A stretch of 64,000 bases of DNA from Gentiana macrophylla (GCA_026214975.1 CM047813.1:28094797-28158796), one strand, 5' to 3'; shown: positions 32,831 through 43,789, numbered from the stretch's first letter. Made by a program: numbers and translations. Notes: a model not told the origin generated them from the sequence alone.

Positions 32831-33504
32831 TCTTGTGTGCTATTATATATAATTGATCAAATAAGTGTTTAGGTTAATCATGCTTGTTTTGACCTAAAAC
32901 AATTAACTCAAGCTATTAAGTTCATTGTGTCTAAATCTATATCTTAAAAAGGTTTCTTCCACTTAAATGCAATGAATAATATATTTAGTTATTTAATTTT
33001 TAGTTATCATAACATTTTTTTATCTTTTTTTTTTGAAGAATCATTTTTTTGTCAGATTATGATAACATTTTAATGAAATAAATAATTTGGTGTTATACAT
33101 TTTTTTTTTGGGAAACATTGATTAATTAAGTCCTAAATTAAAAGGATATACACTAAATTAATAAAATAAGGGTAGTAATTAAAAGGATATACATTAAATT
33201 AATAAACAAAGGATAGTGACAATTTTTATGCGAATTTTGATGGCTGCTTTGCCAAAAAAGATTGCGGCAGCATGTATTCTTTTTTACGTAGATTAATTAT
33301 TATATTTAATTTATTATAAAATAAGGATAGTAATTAAAAGGATATACATTAAATTAATAAAATAAGGATAGTGGCAATTTTTTATGCGAATTGATGGGTG
33401 CTTTAAAAAAAATGCGGCAGCATGTATTTTTTTTAACGTATTTTAAGTATTATATATTTAATTTATTAACTAAATTAATTGTGGAGAAACACTTTTTGAG
33501 GGAA
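32831..33504. other. Spacer including a tandem duplication
   Basis: Between about 33165 and 33480 a unit of roughly 150 bp is present twice. Both copies contain AAAAGGATATACATTAAATTA, AAGGATAGTG, CAATTTTTATGCGAATT and GCGGCAGCATGTATT. No gene was seen. Confidence 0.65.
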
Positions 33505-33509
33505 ACACT

Positions 33510-33749
33510 TAAAGAAAAACAGAATACAGACGGAAACGTAAAAGACTCTTGTGTTTTATTGAATGATGAAACTATAGGAGTACAAGTGGTATTTATAGAA
33601 AATCCCTAGACTACAAAATAAAGATAAAAACACTCACTATAGATAATTCTAATTTTAAAATAACTTCAAATAACAAACTATTTAAATTAAAACTTTATCA
33701 TAAAACCTATATTTTCTTTGAATTTCATGTTTGAAATTATCTTCTATCA
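33510..33749 (-). repeat. Outer LTR (3') of the three-LTR element
   Basis: It reads TGATAGAAGATAATTTC from 33749 leftwards and shares nearly its whole length with 36049-36288. Confidence 0.85.
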
Positions 33750-33794
33750 CCCTCCCTCAAACGAGGCCGGGTTTGGAGGCCGAGTTTGTCTTGG

Positions 33795-34115
33795 AATGAT
33801 TTGGAGGACATCTCCACTCCGAAGTTCTTCCGAAGTCCATAGTTGTGTTTCTTTTGGAGGGCATCTCCACTCCGGAGTTCTTCCGAAGTCCATAGTTGTG
33901 TTGTTTTGGAGGGCGTCTCCACCCCGGTGATTCTTCCGGAGTCCATAGTTGTATTTTTGGAGGGCATCTCCACTCCGGATGTTTGTTCCGGAGTCCATTT
34001 GTTGTTGTGTTTTGGAGGGCATCTCCACCCCGAAGGTTTTTCCCGGAGTCCATTAGTTGTTGTGTTTTGGAGGCGTCTCTACTCCGGGATGGTGTTCCAG
34101 AGTCCATTAGTTGTG
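33795..34115. repeat. Hairpin-forming tandem array 1 (about six units)
   Basis: The unit is TTTTGGAGGGCATCTCCACT, CCGG, a short variable loop, and CCGGAGTCCATAGTTGTG. In each unit ACTCCGG and CCGGAGT can pair around 7-10 nt. Because the unit length changes, all three minus-strand frames are open in places; these are not genes. Confidence 0.85.
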
Positions 34116-34760
34116 ATGTAGGTGTGACTTCCTCGGCGCTCGTATTTCCCGGCTCTTCCAAGAGAGCGTGTTGTTGTGTTTTGAGATTTTCACGACGTTC
34201 TTGCCTCCATTTGTGACAGCTAGATCGATCAGACTTTATGTTGAATCTGAAAAAAAACATTAATAGATACCGAAAGAAAATATTGATGCTACAATGCTAT
34301 ATGATAATATATATATTTATTGGAAAAAAAATATGGACTCAAAAAAAAGCTGACTGTTTTTTCTTTTTTTTTTTTTTTTTTTTCCCGAGATGTGACTCAA
34401 AAACTTTAGTATGCAATTTTGATGTTCTGGACGGAAAAATTGGAAAAAAAATGGGACTCAATGAATTGGAAAATAAATAGATAAATAAAAATCAAAATGA
34501 TTGATGGGATAAAATAGACGATGAGATGGTTTTATCATTTTGAAACAGAATAATATACCAACGAATGCAAACATATTGGAGATGGGATGACAATGTATTT
34601 TTTATTTTTTGGCAATGGATCGAGTAATACAATTGATGAAAAAAATAAATATACTATGACAGTGTAAAATTGTTTAGGAAAAGCGGAAAAAGCGATCGGC
34701 TCGAGGAGGTCACCAATGTTAAAGCATGCGCGAAACCTCGCCTCGCTCGATCTGATACCA

Positions 34761-35009
34761 TAAAAGAAAAAGCAATAGATGTGAAAGATAGTTCTTTTAT
34801 TGATTGATTAAACAAAATGGTAGAATACAACCAATATTTATAATGAAACTACAATAAAAGATAAAGATAAACAAATATTAAAATGACTAAAGATAAACAA
34901 ATATTAAAATGACTAAAGATAAACTAAACATTTAATTAAATTTAACTATTTGACTAATTGAATAATTTTATCATCAACTTTATCACTTATGTGACTTTAT
35001 CTTTTAATA
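34761..35009 (-). repeat. Inner, diverged LTR of the three-LTR element
   Basis: It keeps the layout of the outer LTRs (TTTTATTGATTGATTAAAC against TTTTATTGAATGATGAAAC, then AATATTTATA) but the sequence differs a lot. It begins TATTAAAAG where the outer ones begin TGATAGAAG, so its terminal TG has mutated. Confidence 0.75.
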
Positions 35010-35054
35010 CCCTCCCTCAAACGAGGCCGGGTTTTGAGGCTGAGTTTGTCTTGG

Positions 35055-35420
35055 CATAATTTGGAGGGCATCTCCACTCCGACGGCTCTTTCGGAGTTCA
35101 TAGTTGTGATTTTGGAGGCATCTCCACTCCGGTTGTTCTTCCGAGTCCATAGTTGATATTTTGGAGGCATCTCCACTCCGGATGCTTTTCCAGGGTCCAT
35201 AGGCTTATTATGTTTTGGAGGCATCTCCACTCCTACTGCTTCTTCCGGAGTCCATAGTTGTGATTTTGGAGGGCATCTCCACCCCAGCTGTTCTTCTGGA
35301 GTCCATAGTTGTGATTTTCGGAGGGCATCTCCACTCCGGATGCTTTTCCGGAGTCCATAGGTTGTGTTTTGGAGGGCATCTCCACTTCGATTTTTCTTCC
35401 GAAGTCCGTAGTTGTGTTGT
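35055..35420. repeat. Hairpin-forming tandem array 2 (about seven units)
   Basis: The same unit as in array 1 is used. Perfect arms ACTCCGGA/TCCGGAGT occur at about 35332-35353. Another unit has ACTTCG/CGAAGT (about 35391-35405) and another CCAG/CTGG (about 35284-35299), in which both arms have changed together. Confidence 0.85.
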
Positions 35421-35666
35421 CATGGCCCTGGGTGCAAGCTTGATCCTGCCATTCTGGCTGAATGAATCTGATATCGGCCTCCAATTTTAACACTGCAGTA
35501 GATCTGTATATTATTTTCTGTCACCTGGAAAAAACATTTATAGAATGGACGCCAAAAAGATAAAATTGGTGCTATATATGAGTGTTTGTTTATCTATTTA
35601 AATATAATAATTTAAACTCTAATAAACCATTCTTTTTTCTTAAAAACTGTTTGGAAACCGGCTGAA

Positions 35667-35668
<2 letters not shown>

Positions 35669-35706
<38 letters not shown>
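35669..35706. repeat. Poly(A) run, 38 bases
   Basis: An unbroken A tract lies inside the second interior of the three-LTR element. A shorter A tract follows at 35749-35768. Confidence 0.85.
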
Positions 35707-35708
<2 letters not shown>

Positions 35709-36048
35709 TTTAGGTTGTTTGACTGTGTGATCGATTTGAACTGGCTTCAAAAAAAAAAAAAAAAAAAACCATAGGGAATGAATTTTGCTGAACCAAATTG
35801 ATGACTTCCCTGGACCAAAGTGATCACTTTGGAATTTATTTATTTATTTATTTATTTTTTTTTTTTTGTGGACACGAATTGCAACTAAGATGACTAAACA
35901 AATGCGTACTTTGATGAAATATTGGACACAGAAGCAGATGCTTATGATGACGGGAAATAAGAAATGAAAGATTAAAAGCGGAAGGGATCGGGCGAGGTTA
36001 TGCTCACCAACGTTCTGCCATAAACCCGCGCCTATCTCTACGATCTGT

Positions 36049-36288
36049 AAAAAAAAAGCGATCTGACGGAAAACGTAAAAACTCTTGTGTTTTATTGAAT
36101 GATGAAACTATAGAAAGATATGCCAGGTATTTATAGAAAATCGCTGCACTACAAAAATAAAGATAAAAACACTCACTATAGATAATTCTAATTTTAAAAT
36201 AACTTCAAATAACAAACTATTTAAATTAAAACTTTATCATAAAACCTATATTTTCTTTGAATTTCATGTTTGAAATTATCTTCTATCA
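36049..36288 (-). repeat. Outer LTR (5') of the three-LTR element
   Basis: It matches 33510-33749. On the minus strand it is followed by TTACAGATCGTAGAGATAGG, a decayed version of the primer-binding site seen at 34746-34760. Confidence 0.85.
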
Positions 36289-36293
36289 ACACT

Positions 36294-37790
36294 TACGTGG
36301 GAAACAACTGGCTCTTTTAATATAGTTAAGATAAGATTAACTATCATTATCCCATGATGATTCTATCCTTTGATATTAGCTTGATTGAGCCATTACTGCT
36401 TGATGGTAGCATCATAATGACCCTCAAGCACATGTCCCGAAATCAGAGATTTGTACATTAACTCCCCACATGAACTCTTATATAAAGGACCCTTCGTCCT
36501 CACAATAGATAACTATATTATTCGTTTGATCCCATACATTTTGGGTACATAGGCAGTTTTAGTTGACACAACCATAAATCATAAACAAAACCCCTAGTTT
36601 AATAGTTTGATTTCTCTTAAAAATGATCCAATTACCCGTTAAACAACCTCGATCGTCAATGTTCATGACTACGAATGTCTATTTTATGTTGTTTTAGACA
36701 GCATGTTTCGCGGGTTAGTCTACTGTACATGCCTCCAAAATTTAGTCACGGGTTAGTCTGAAAACAGTGATAAACATATTGAAATATCTATACTGAATAA
36801 TGCATTCTATTTGTATTGAAAATATCTAAAATGAAAACAAAGCATGCAACATTACTGAAAATACTACTCCTACCGACATAAAACGCATAACTGTAACTAT
36901 ACTAGTAAAATTAAGCACTATATCTGATATTAATTACTATAACTGTTGTTAAATACAAAACATGATACTTTATCGAAAGTCTGGTATTTAATGTTACGTT
37001 TCAAATCCATCTGACCGGTTCTAGCATATAAATTGTACTCCCTATTATAGCCCAAGTGTAGGGGCTGATTCCGGGGATTCTCGAGAACTCACTGCACTGA
37101 ATTTGAATTCTGTATTCTCCCTCTGACTCTGGAGTAAGTTATAACTATCTGGTGAACCGTAACATTTTAAAATACTTTTACACTAAAGACTTAACTTTCT
37201 GTTAAAATGGTAAAACATTTTTTTTTTGTTTTGTTTTTTTGAAAAAGGAAAACAGTAAAACTTTTGTTATTACTTTTCTGTATGAAAATCTCTTAATAGT
37301 TCTGAAAACTAACTTTAAATTTTTAATACAAGATTTGCATCAATTTTTCTAAAACAAATAGTGTTTTCTCTTGCAAAAGGAAAAAATAGTGTTGGTTCAA
37401 TTCAACGCGAAAACTCCTTAAAATGTTTTTAGTATAAATACTATTTAATCTTCTAAACCTTTTCTAATGGTCACTTGAAATTATGGCATGTATGTACTTA
37501 TAATTATATATCCCAAAATCGTATTATTTTACCATCTTCAAATCCATTCATTTAACAAATTGTTAAATCATTTAAAAGTGTAGAATAATTCGTTTAAACT
37601 TCTAAAAATTAATATATCACTTCAAAATCTGACCCAACATCATGTATTGTAGAAACTCTAAAAATTCCTGAATTTCCGGAAGAAGGCCCAGCGGCTCATC
37701 GGCAGCCTCCACCTGCTCGCCGGGGTCTGGCTTTCAACATGGGAGATGGTGTGACGAATTTTATTAAAAATATTAACGAATGTGAAGTTT
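36294..37790. other. AT-rich spacer
   Basis: The first 250 bases, with TCTTATATAAAGGACCCTTC near 36476, look like an LTR or promoter, but no partner was found. The rest is AT-rich without coding content. Confidence 0.4.
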
Positions 37791-37791
37791 G

Positions 37792-37985
37792 TTGTTTTTT
37801 TGTTTTGTTTTGTTTTTTTTTTTTTTTTTTCGAATTTTGAATTTTGAAAACTAAAGGATAACACCACACACACACCCCAAGCAGAGTTCGAACCCTAGAC
37901 TCTCCACTAGGAACCAGGTTAGACCCTAATGAATTACCATTATGGTATGCACCCTAGTGTAAAGAACCTTATTCTTTCAAATAAA
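37792..37985 (-). mobile_element. Candidate tRNA-derived SINE
   Basis: On the minus strand a B-box-like GGGTTCGAACT (about 37887-37897) follows an A-box-like ATGGTAATTCATTAGGG about 40-50 bases upstream. After the B box come a GTGTGTGTGTGG stretch and an A-rich tail (37795-37830). The size and order fit a plant SINE. Target duplications were not found. Confidence 0.45.
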
Positions 37986-38484
37986 TGCTTTTGTTTTTCT
38001 TAAGAAGTCATTGTCACCAAATTCAGTAACTATTTAATAAGCACATCACAATAGAAACACATTAATCCCTGAGAAAGACGGGTGGAGACGCAGTGTCATG
38101 TAAAATAAATTTATTTATTTGTATAGTAACCAAATAATGCCCTTTTTTTTACACGAAACAGTTTTATCCAAATTAGTAAAGCCGTGAAAATGGGAATAAT
38201 ATATATATATAAATTAAGATACATAAACGGCGAGCATAAGTGATCCACAAAGAGCAGAATTTATTTAGAAAGCAGTACTAATGCTACATGTTAAAACATT
38301 AATACAGTAATACCATAAGTGGAATTTACTTTCCTTTGTGTTTTTCCACGATAATCATTAATGTTCTATACCAAGTGTACACACTTTCAATTTGTAAAGA
38401 ATTATAATAGAAATATTTACAATTAAAAGATGATAATTTATGTAGATATTATTATACATTTGAAGTAATCTATCGATATCGTTA
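37986..38484. other. AT-rich spacer
   Basis: No coding or repeat pattern stands out. Confidence 0.4.
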
Positions 38485-38689
38485 TTTTATGTCAACATAT
38501 ATGATCCGATCAAGACTTAAACTAAAGAGGAAGCGTGAAGTAATAATCTCTATCAAGCACACATCAAACACCTTGTAGGTTAAAATAGTTAAAAACAGTT
38601 ATTTGATGTTGTTATCAGTTGAAGGAATTTAAGCCCTCCTCCGGTAATATTATAGGCTCTACAGAATCACAATACATGAGAGGTTTTTA

Positions 38690-38990
38690 ATTTACCCTAA
38701 TGAAAAAGACTATTGGCCGTAAATGGGCTTAGAAAGTCAAGTATAATCTTGATGGTATAACTGAAAGATACAAGGACATGTTGGATGCAAAAGGATTCAT
38801 ACAAACATATAACATAGATTACCAGGAACATTCTCCCGGATCGTCAAAATAGCAACGGTTAGGATACTATTGGCAATTGCAGTTGTTAACAATTGGCATC
38901 TTATCATACGAATGTGAACAATACATATTTTAATTAATAGTGATTTACATGAAGAAGTCTATATGCAACTTCTATAAGGATTCAGAACAT
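38690..38990 (+). pseudogene. Copia reverse transcriptase fragment
   Basis: The frame pieces KVKYNLDGITERYKDMLDAK and GFIQTYNIDYQE match the start of the Copia reverse transcriptase (the K-x-R-L-V-A-K-G-F-x-Q block). Frame changes follow at once. Remnants of the next block (LLAIAVVNNWHL-type) can be read across frames. Confidence 0.8.
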
Positions 38991-39559
38991 ATAGAACTAA
39001 AAAAAAAAAAAAAAAATTGGTTGAATGTCATTAATTTGAAGGTTAATGTCTAAAAATAATATCATTAATGCAATAGTTGTTAAGTAATGAAAAGTTGTTG
39101 AATTCATAATAAATTAAGCAGGTAAGATAGAAAGAAGCGAATAAATGTTGCGACGGTAATGTAGAATGAAACTTATAAAATGGAACATATAGAAAAGTGT
39201 AGGATGAAATTTGATTAGATTCCTCCTTCTCAAAAAAAAAAAAAAAAAAAAAAAACCTTGTGAAAAAAATAATATATCACAACTATTTTTTAGGTATACT
39301 ATGTTGAAGACCCTTATAAAAAATATAACAAAATTTGATTAGATTTCCTTTCACTGAATTCGGTTATAAGTTTGGGTCTTATCGATTTTTTAGTTTGAGT
39401 AAAAAATAAAAATTGACCAAAAATACACTTCTATTATATGAAAACGGGCCTCTAAAATACAAGTTTTGGCGGGGGACTAGGCCGCGGCCTTGTTGGCCAG
39501 CCCCCAGGGACGGCCCTGGGTTCCAGACTAATTCAAATCACTCTATGGGTTAAAAGGAT
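38991..39559. other. Foreign or rearranged segment between RT and RNase H remnants
   Basis: It contains A runs at 39000-39016 and 39234-39256, and the GC-rich end GCCAGCCCCCAGGGACGGCCCTGGG at 39499-39523, read in two overlapping parts, which resembles a hAT-type terminus. The other boundary is unclear. Confidence 0.35.
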
Positions 39560-40036
39560 AAACGGATTCTGATTGGGCTAGATGTCCAGAAACTAGTAAG
39601 TCTATTTCAGGTTATCTAATATTTTAGGCAATGCTCCTATTTCATTGAAACTCAAGAAACAATCTTCAATACCTGGAAATTCTTTAGAAGGTGAATATAG
39701 ATCCACGGAAAATGCTACACGTGTGTTGCAATGGTTGTTATACCTATTAAAGAGTTTTCAGATACATGTTCATACACCTACACTACTATTGTGTGTCAAT
39801 GCTAGTGTAATCAACATTGCCAGCAATCATGTGTTCCACGAAAGGACAAAACACATTGAGATTGATTGTCAGAAGGTAGCAAATGGAATGCCGAAGCTTA
39901 TGCCAGTCCATACTCAAGCACAATTGGCTGACATACTAACTAAAGCCCTAGATAAACCAACTTTTCAGATACTTCCACATGTTGGAGTTTCAAATTTTAT
40001 TGAGCCACATACTAGCCGTTATTCCAATGAGCAGTA
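39560..40036 (+). pseudogene. Copia RNase H fragment
   Basis: The segment DSDWARCPETSKSISGYLIF is followed by a stop and then by a 130-codon frame from 39645. GEYRSTENATRVLQWLLYLL, HERTKHIEIDC and QLADILTKAL are the conserved end of Copia RNase H. Asp-to-Val and other changes (NASVINIA for the usual D-N-x-x-A-I-x-I-A) show decay. Confidence 0.88.
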
Positions 40037-40247
40037 AAGAGGAAGTGTGAAGTAGAAGTCGGCAGCTTTACCATCCTCCAGCTTGAGGGTGGTGTTAGCG
40101 TATATGATCCGAGTCTTGAACTAAAGAGGAAGTGCGAAGTTGTTGTCTCTTTCAAGCACACATCAAACACCTTGTTGCCTAAAGTCGTTAAGACTTAAGG
40201 GCGGTTAAGTGATTGTTACATGCTGTAAAATCAGTTAGAGCATTTTA

Positions 40248-41040
40248 AGCAATTAATCCTCATGTTATATTAATTATTAAGTCACTTAAGAAATTTTTAC
40301 AGCAAGCAAATCTAGAAAACTTTATTTGCACCACTTGATTCTATTAATACATCACACTGCTTGTGCACATTATGAGATACGACTTTTGAAAGTCGATTCT
40401 TGAAATAAAAGTTGTATTATGAAAATCGTCTTTCGAAAAGTTGGTTTTGACTCCAAAATCGATTTTCAAAATGTTTATTCGTGTGGTACGTGTGATTCAC
40501 CGGTAGATATATTGTATTGATTAAATCATTGTGATGTAAATAATAGCCCGTATTTTTATCATGAAGTATATATATAGCTTAGTAAGGGCATAAAAACTCC
40601 TAAAATACTAGTAATTGTGTGTGTAATTAATCCACGTGTAATGTAGCAATTAGGGAATTCCGGAACGATCACATTTATCATCCTCCTACTGCGTGATCAC
40701 TCTCACTCACTCATAGCAACATCCATGTGCTTGTCGCCGTTAACGGATTCTGGACCACATGCTCTGTGCTCTCCCTATAACCGTCTCATCCATTCTCCGC
40801 CGTCCGATCACACCTCATCCACGTTTTTCGTCTTCCATTTCTCAATCCCCATTATACCCCTCCCCCCCCCCCCACCCCCTGCCCCCTCTTTAACCAATTA
40901 ATCAGCTTTCAGTAAGCATTTTTCCCGTTTCTACTTTTCGTGTATTTCCGTGCTTTTCGAAAAAAAAGGGTAGCTTTCCTTAGGAACATCGCATCAACAT
41001 CTGTGTTCTATATCTATATATATACACACTCTACAGGGCG
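40248..41040 (+). promoter_or_regulatory. Upstream and promoter region of the KRP gene
   Basis: A TATA-type CTATATATATACAC lies at about 41012-41025, which would place transcription start near 41040-41055. A TTTCCCGT word near 40921 is close to the E2F consensus but not exact. A C-rich run lies at 40862-40872. The left part (40248-40660) has no recognisable content. Confidence 0.5.
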
Positions 41041-41102
41041 ATGAAATTAATGTAGTGTATTTATGAGTGTGAGCTGGATTGATTGATTATATGATTAATT
41101 GA
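41041..41102 (+). promoter_or_regulatory. Three short upstream ORFs in the KRP leader
   Basis: ATG AAA TTA ATG TAG is at 41041-41055 (with a nested ATG TAG). An 8-codon frame is at 41063-41086, and ATG ATT AAT TGA is at 41091-41102, 19 bases before the main ATG. If transcription starts at or before 41040 these would lower translation of the inhibitor. The true start is not known from sequence alone. Confidence 0.55.
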
Positions 41103-41121
41103 AGAAGAAGAAGATTGAGAT

Positions 41122-43021
41122 ATGGCAGCTAGAGAGAATAATGAAAAAGAGAATTCCAACAAGAGAAAAGTGATGGAGGAGTTTACCATCAGCGGCTCGA
41201 GCAAGAGAATAAAGATTTCTGATGAGTCATCTTCTTCCCCTGGTTCTGCGGAATCTGTTACCAAATCTGCTACACCGGCTTCGCATAATCTGGAAGCCAT
41301 AGATCTGAAGGTGAAGTTAATTAGTTTCAATTTTGATAAATTAAATTTTTTTTTTTTTGGTGCTCCTTTGAGAGAATTTGAATTAACTCACGCAATTAAT
41401 GCTGAGTTTTGCAGCTTGAAAAATCTGAAACGGAAGTTTGCATGATCAGTAACGGCGAATTCAGGTGAAAAAAATATTCGAATTTTGAAATTTTTAGGGT
41501 ATAAAATTATTGATTGTACTGTACTTTCAGTTCCATCGGCTCTTTTTCACATCCTTTTTTCCATCACCCGATTATATCTGTAAGTAAATATTCTTCGTCT
41601 TTTCACTTTCTTCCTGACCGTTAGCTTTTACATGCATTGCAATCACTGTAGCTCTTAATTAATTAATTCTCGCCGTCTTTATTTTCATGCAATTATTAAT
41701 TTTAAGTTTATTTGATAGTGGAGAGGCGATTCATCAGTCAAAGGAGGAGCTTAGCGGAGGAGGAGATTTGGGAGAGGAAATGGAGTCGTCGTCGCCGCCG
41801 TTATCAACACCTGAAACGGAGACGACTCCTTCTCTGCCAAAAAGCGGTGGTGAATCTGGTGATGGTCAGACGCCGTCAGCGGCAGAGATCGAGGACTTTT
41901 TCTCGGCGGCTGAGAAGTACCAGCAGAAACGATTCGCCGAAAAGTAAGCCATGGTTTTCTGAACAACTTTTGTACTAGTACTACTATACTGCCACCAGAG
42001 TCTCTGGTTTTCATATGAGAGTGAGAGAGATTGAGCGCATGATTAGGATGATCAGTGGCTCCCACATTCCTTATTTAGACTATCACATTTAAAACTGTCC
42101 TCCCTTTTTACCATAAACAGAATCTAGATTATTACCCCTCCCTACCCCTTTCTAGCCCACTATCTAATAATTCTAAACTACATAATTAATTGAAGGCCCT
42201 TTCTTTTCACCACATTCATTGTATTGATATATATGATTTCACATTTGAACTTTAACATCAAAACGACAATTAAAAAGTCGATATTTTTCGGAAAAAAATC
42301 GACTTGCTGAATGTTGTTTTGATGTGATGTGGGATATCGGTAAAATTAGATGTGGTGCAAAATAATGTCTTCCACACTCAAAGATGATACCAAATTCCCC
42401 TTAAAAGAAAAGAGAGAGATACCAAATCAGTAATACCCATTTCTAAAATTGATCACAATTCACAAGTAATAATCTTAAATACTTTTACACAATATAAATA
42501 TAAGGTATAAGATTGATAGACCGAAATTGAGTTCACTAATGATCAATGATGTTAAATTTTATAGAAAAATTTAGGCCATAACCCATATAAGAGAAGAAGT
42601 CTGATCACCCCCAAAACTTACTTAGGTTGTGAGGTGACGGAATTTCATCTCATAATATAATTGATGAAACAATCATAAGTGCCCAATGTGAGACACTTTA
42701 ACATTCCCCCTCAAGTATGAGTCTATAAAAAGTCTGGACACCACATGACACACCAGACATATATATGACACACTATAAGGCTAATAAATTAAAGAGGCCC
42801 AACACTTCATAATAAAGAGGTGATTCTCATGTCTATTTATGTGTATCATTGGGCAAAATGTGAAGAATTTTTGAAATAATATTGTAAAAAAATATAACTG
42901 TTGTATTCATTTCATAATTAAGGAATAATAATATGTTTTTGTTTTGTTCAGGTACAACTATGACGTTGTGAAGGATGTCCCACTGGAAGGGAAATATAAG
43001 TGGATACCATTGAAGCTTTAA
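41122..43021 (+). CDS. Cyclin-dependent kinase inhibitor, KRP/ICK family (four coding exons)
   Basis: Exons are 41122-41310, 41415-41464, 41719-41943 and 42952-43021, all with GT-AG introns; the sum is 534 nt (177 residues). The C-terminus is diagnostic: IEDFFSAAEKYQQKRFAEK joined to YNYDVVKDVPLEGKYKWIPL, the segment by which KRPs bind and block CDK-cyclin complexes. The rest is variable, with Lys/Arg clusters NKRK and SKRIK that may direct nuclear import, and an acidic Ser/Pro-rich middle. KRP proteins restrain entry into S phase and act in endoreduplication. The start is the first ATG in good context after the leader. Intron 3 (1 kb) carries a Copia fragment. The gene appears intact. Confidence 0.92.
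41465..41718 (+). other. Intron 2 of KRP with a possible 49-nt cassette exon
   Basis: Inside the intron, TACTTTCAG and TCT|GTAAGTAAA bracket 41531-41579 with good splice signals. Including it would shift the frame and lead to an early stop in exon 3, so it is not part of the coding model. Confidence 0.4.
42590..42790 (-). mobile_element. Copia 3' end (LTR edge and purine tract) in KRP intron 3
   Basis: On the minus strand, CTCATACTTGAGGGGGAA is followed by TGTTAAAGTGTCTCACATTG, the classic purine tract and LTR start of a plant Copia family. The LTR runs left from 42703. Its left boundary is not certain. Splicing of intron 3 should remove it. Confidence 0.7.
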
Positions 43022-43789
43022 TTTGAGTGACAAAGGAACAAAATAAATCAATGGGAGAGGACAAGATCAGTTTCTACTTTAATTAATTATTTAGACATAA
43101 CATGTTGGCTCAGCAGTGGTACAATTTGGGGACATATACCAGTACTTGTGTTTGCTTAAATTTGGATGTCTAGAGTACTTGTGTGTTCTGAAATGTTTAA
43201 ATTTCTATTTAACTTTTAGCAGTAAGGTGTAAGGTGTGCTTTTTTTTTTTTTTTTGGTGTTTTGTGGGTTTAATTTGTGGGCACTGCCTATTATATTATA
43301 GAGGTTGTGGAGGGAAGAGTTTACCATTATTTGTTTCTTGTAATATGCTAGCCTCTTTGTCTAAACCTGCTTTTGTTAACTATAGTTGAATCTGGTTTGG
43401 TAGTATTATAATTATCCATATATTCGAAGAAAAAAAAAAAAACCAATTTTGTTTCACGGGCTGACCATGAAATCTTTGACCAGCCAGACTTTTACATTGG
43501 ATTTGGTCCATTACGAACCTAAAAATTGTGTTGCTTACATCACACGAATCTGGCTTAACCGCAATATCAGGCCCAATGCTCGTGACGTCAAATTTTGGCC
43601 CCAAATTCTCAACATTAGTTTCCAGCCCATTACCTATGACCTTATAGCTAATCCCATCAGATGGATATACGGCTAGACATTTCAACAAACTTAATTATAG
43701 CCCTTGTGCTGACTGAGTGACTGCTAAGACCTAAGTTAACACATTTTCTTGCGTGGAACTAGAATTTTGTTTCTTTGAAAGGGTCTTAT
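43022..43789. other. 3' flank of KRP and spacer
   Basis: The 3' UTR probably occupies the first 250-350 bases. The frames at 43380-43690 have no recognised content. Confidence 0.45.

Larger units (their letters stand above)
33510..36288 (-). mobile_element. Non-autonomous Copia-like element with three LTRs and two hairpin arrays, TSD ACACT
   Basis: The outer LTRs at 33510-33749 and 36049-36288 are both about 240 bp and closely similar. The flanks carry ACACT at 33505-33509 and 36289-36293. On the minus strand, a purine tract GTTTGAGGGAGGG precedes the left LTR. A third, diverged LTR at 34761-35009 has its own purine tract on one side and a primer-binding site TGGTATCAGATC on the other. The order on the minus strand is LTR-interior-LTR-interior-LTR. 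Neither interior codes for a recognisable protein. Confidence 0.8.
38490..40242 (+). mobile_element. Internally deleted Copia element, TSD TTTTA
   Basis: The left LTR (38490 to about 38627) and the right LTR (40093-40242) share GAACTAAAGAGGAAG, AAGCACACATCAAACACCTT and other blocks. The right LTR follows the purine tract GCTTGAGGGTGG. TTTTA duplicates flank it at 38485-38489 and 40243-40247. The interior lacks gag, protease and integrase and keeps pieces of reverse transcriptase and RNase H. Confidence 0.85.

Noticed and set aside
33737..34260. Overlapping open frames in three minus frames
   Set aside because: They come from the tandem repeat, which lacks stops in several frames. None resembles a protein family.
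34997..35493. Open frames on both strands over the second hairpin array
   Set aside because: Same cause: a stop-poor tandem repeat.
41531..41579. Obligatory KRP exon
   Set aside because: Including it breaks the frame in the next exon. Exon 2 (ending AG) joins exon 3 (starting T) in phase without it. Kept only as a possible cassette exon.
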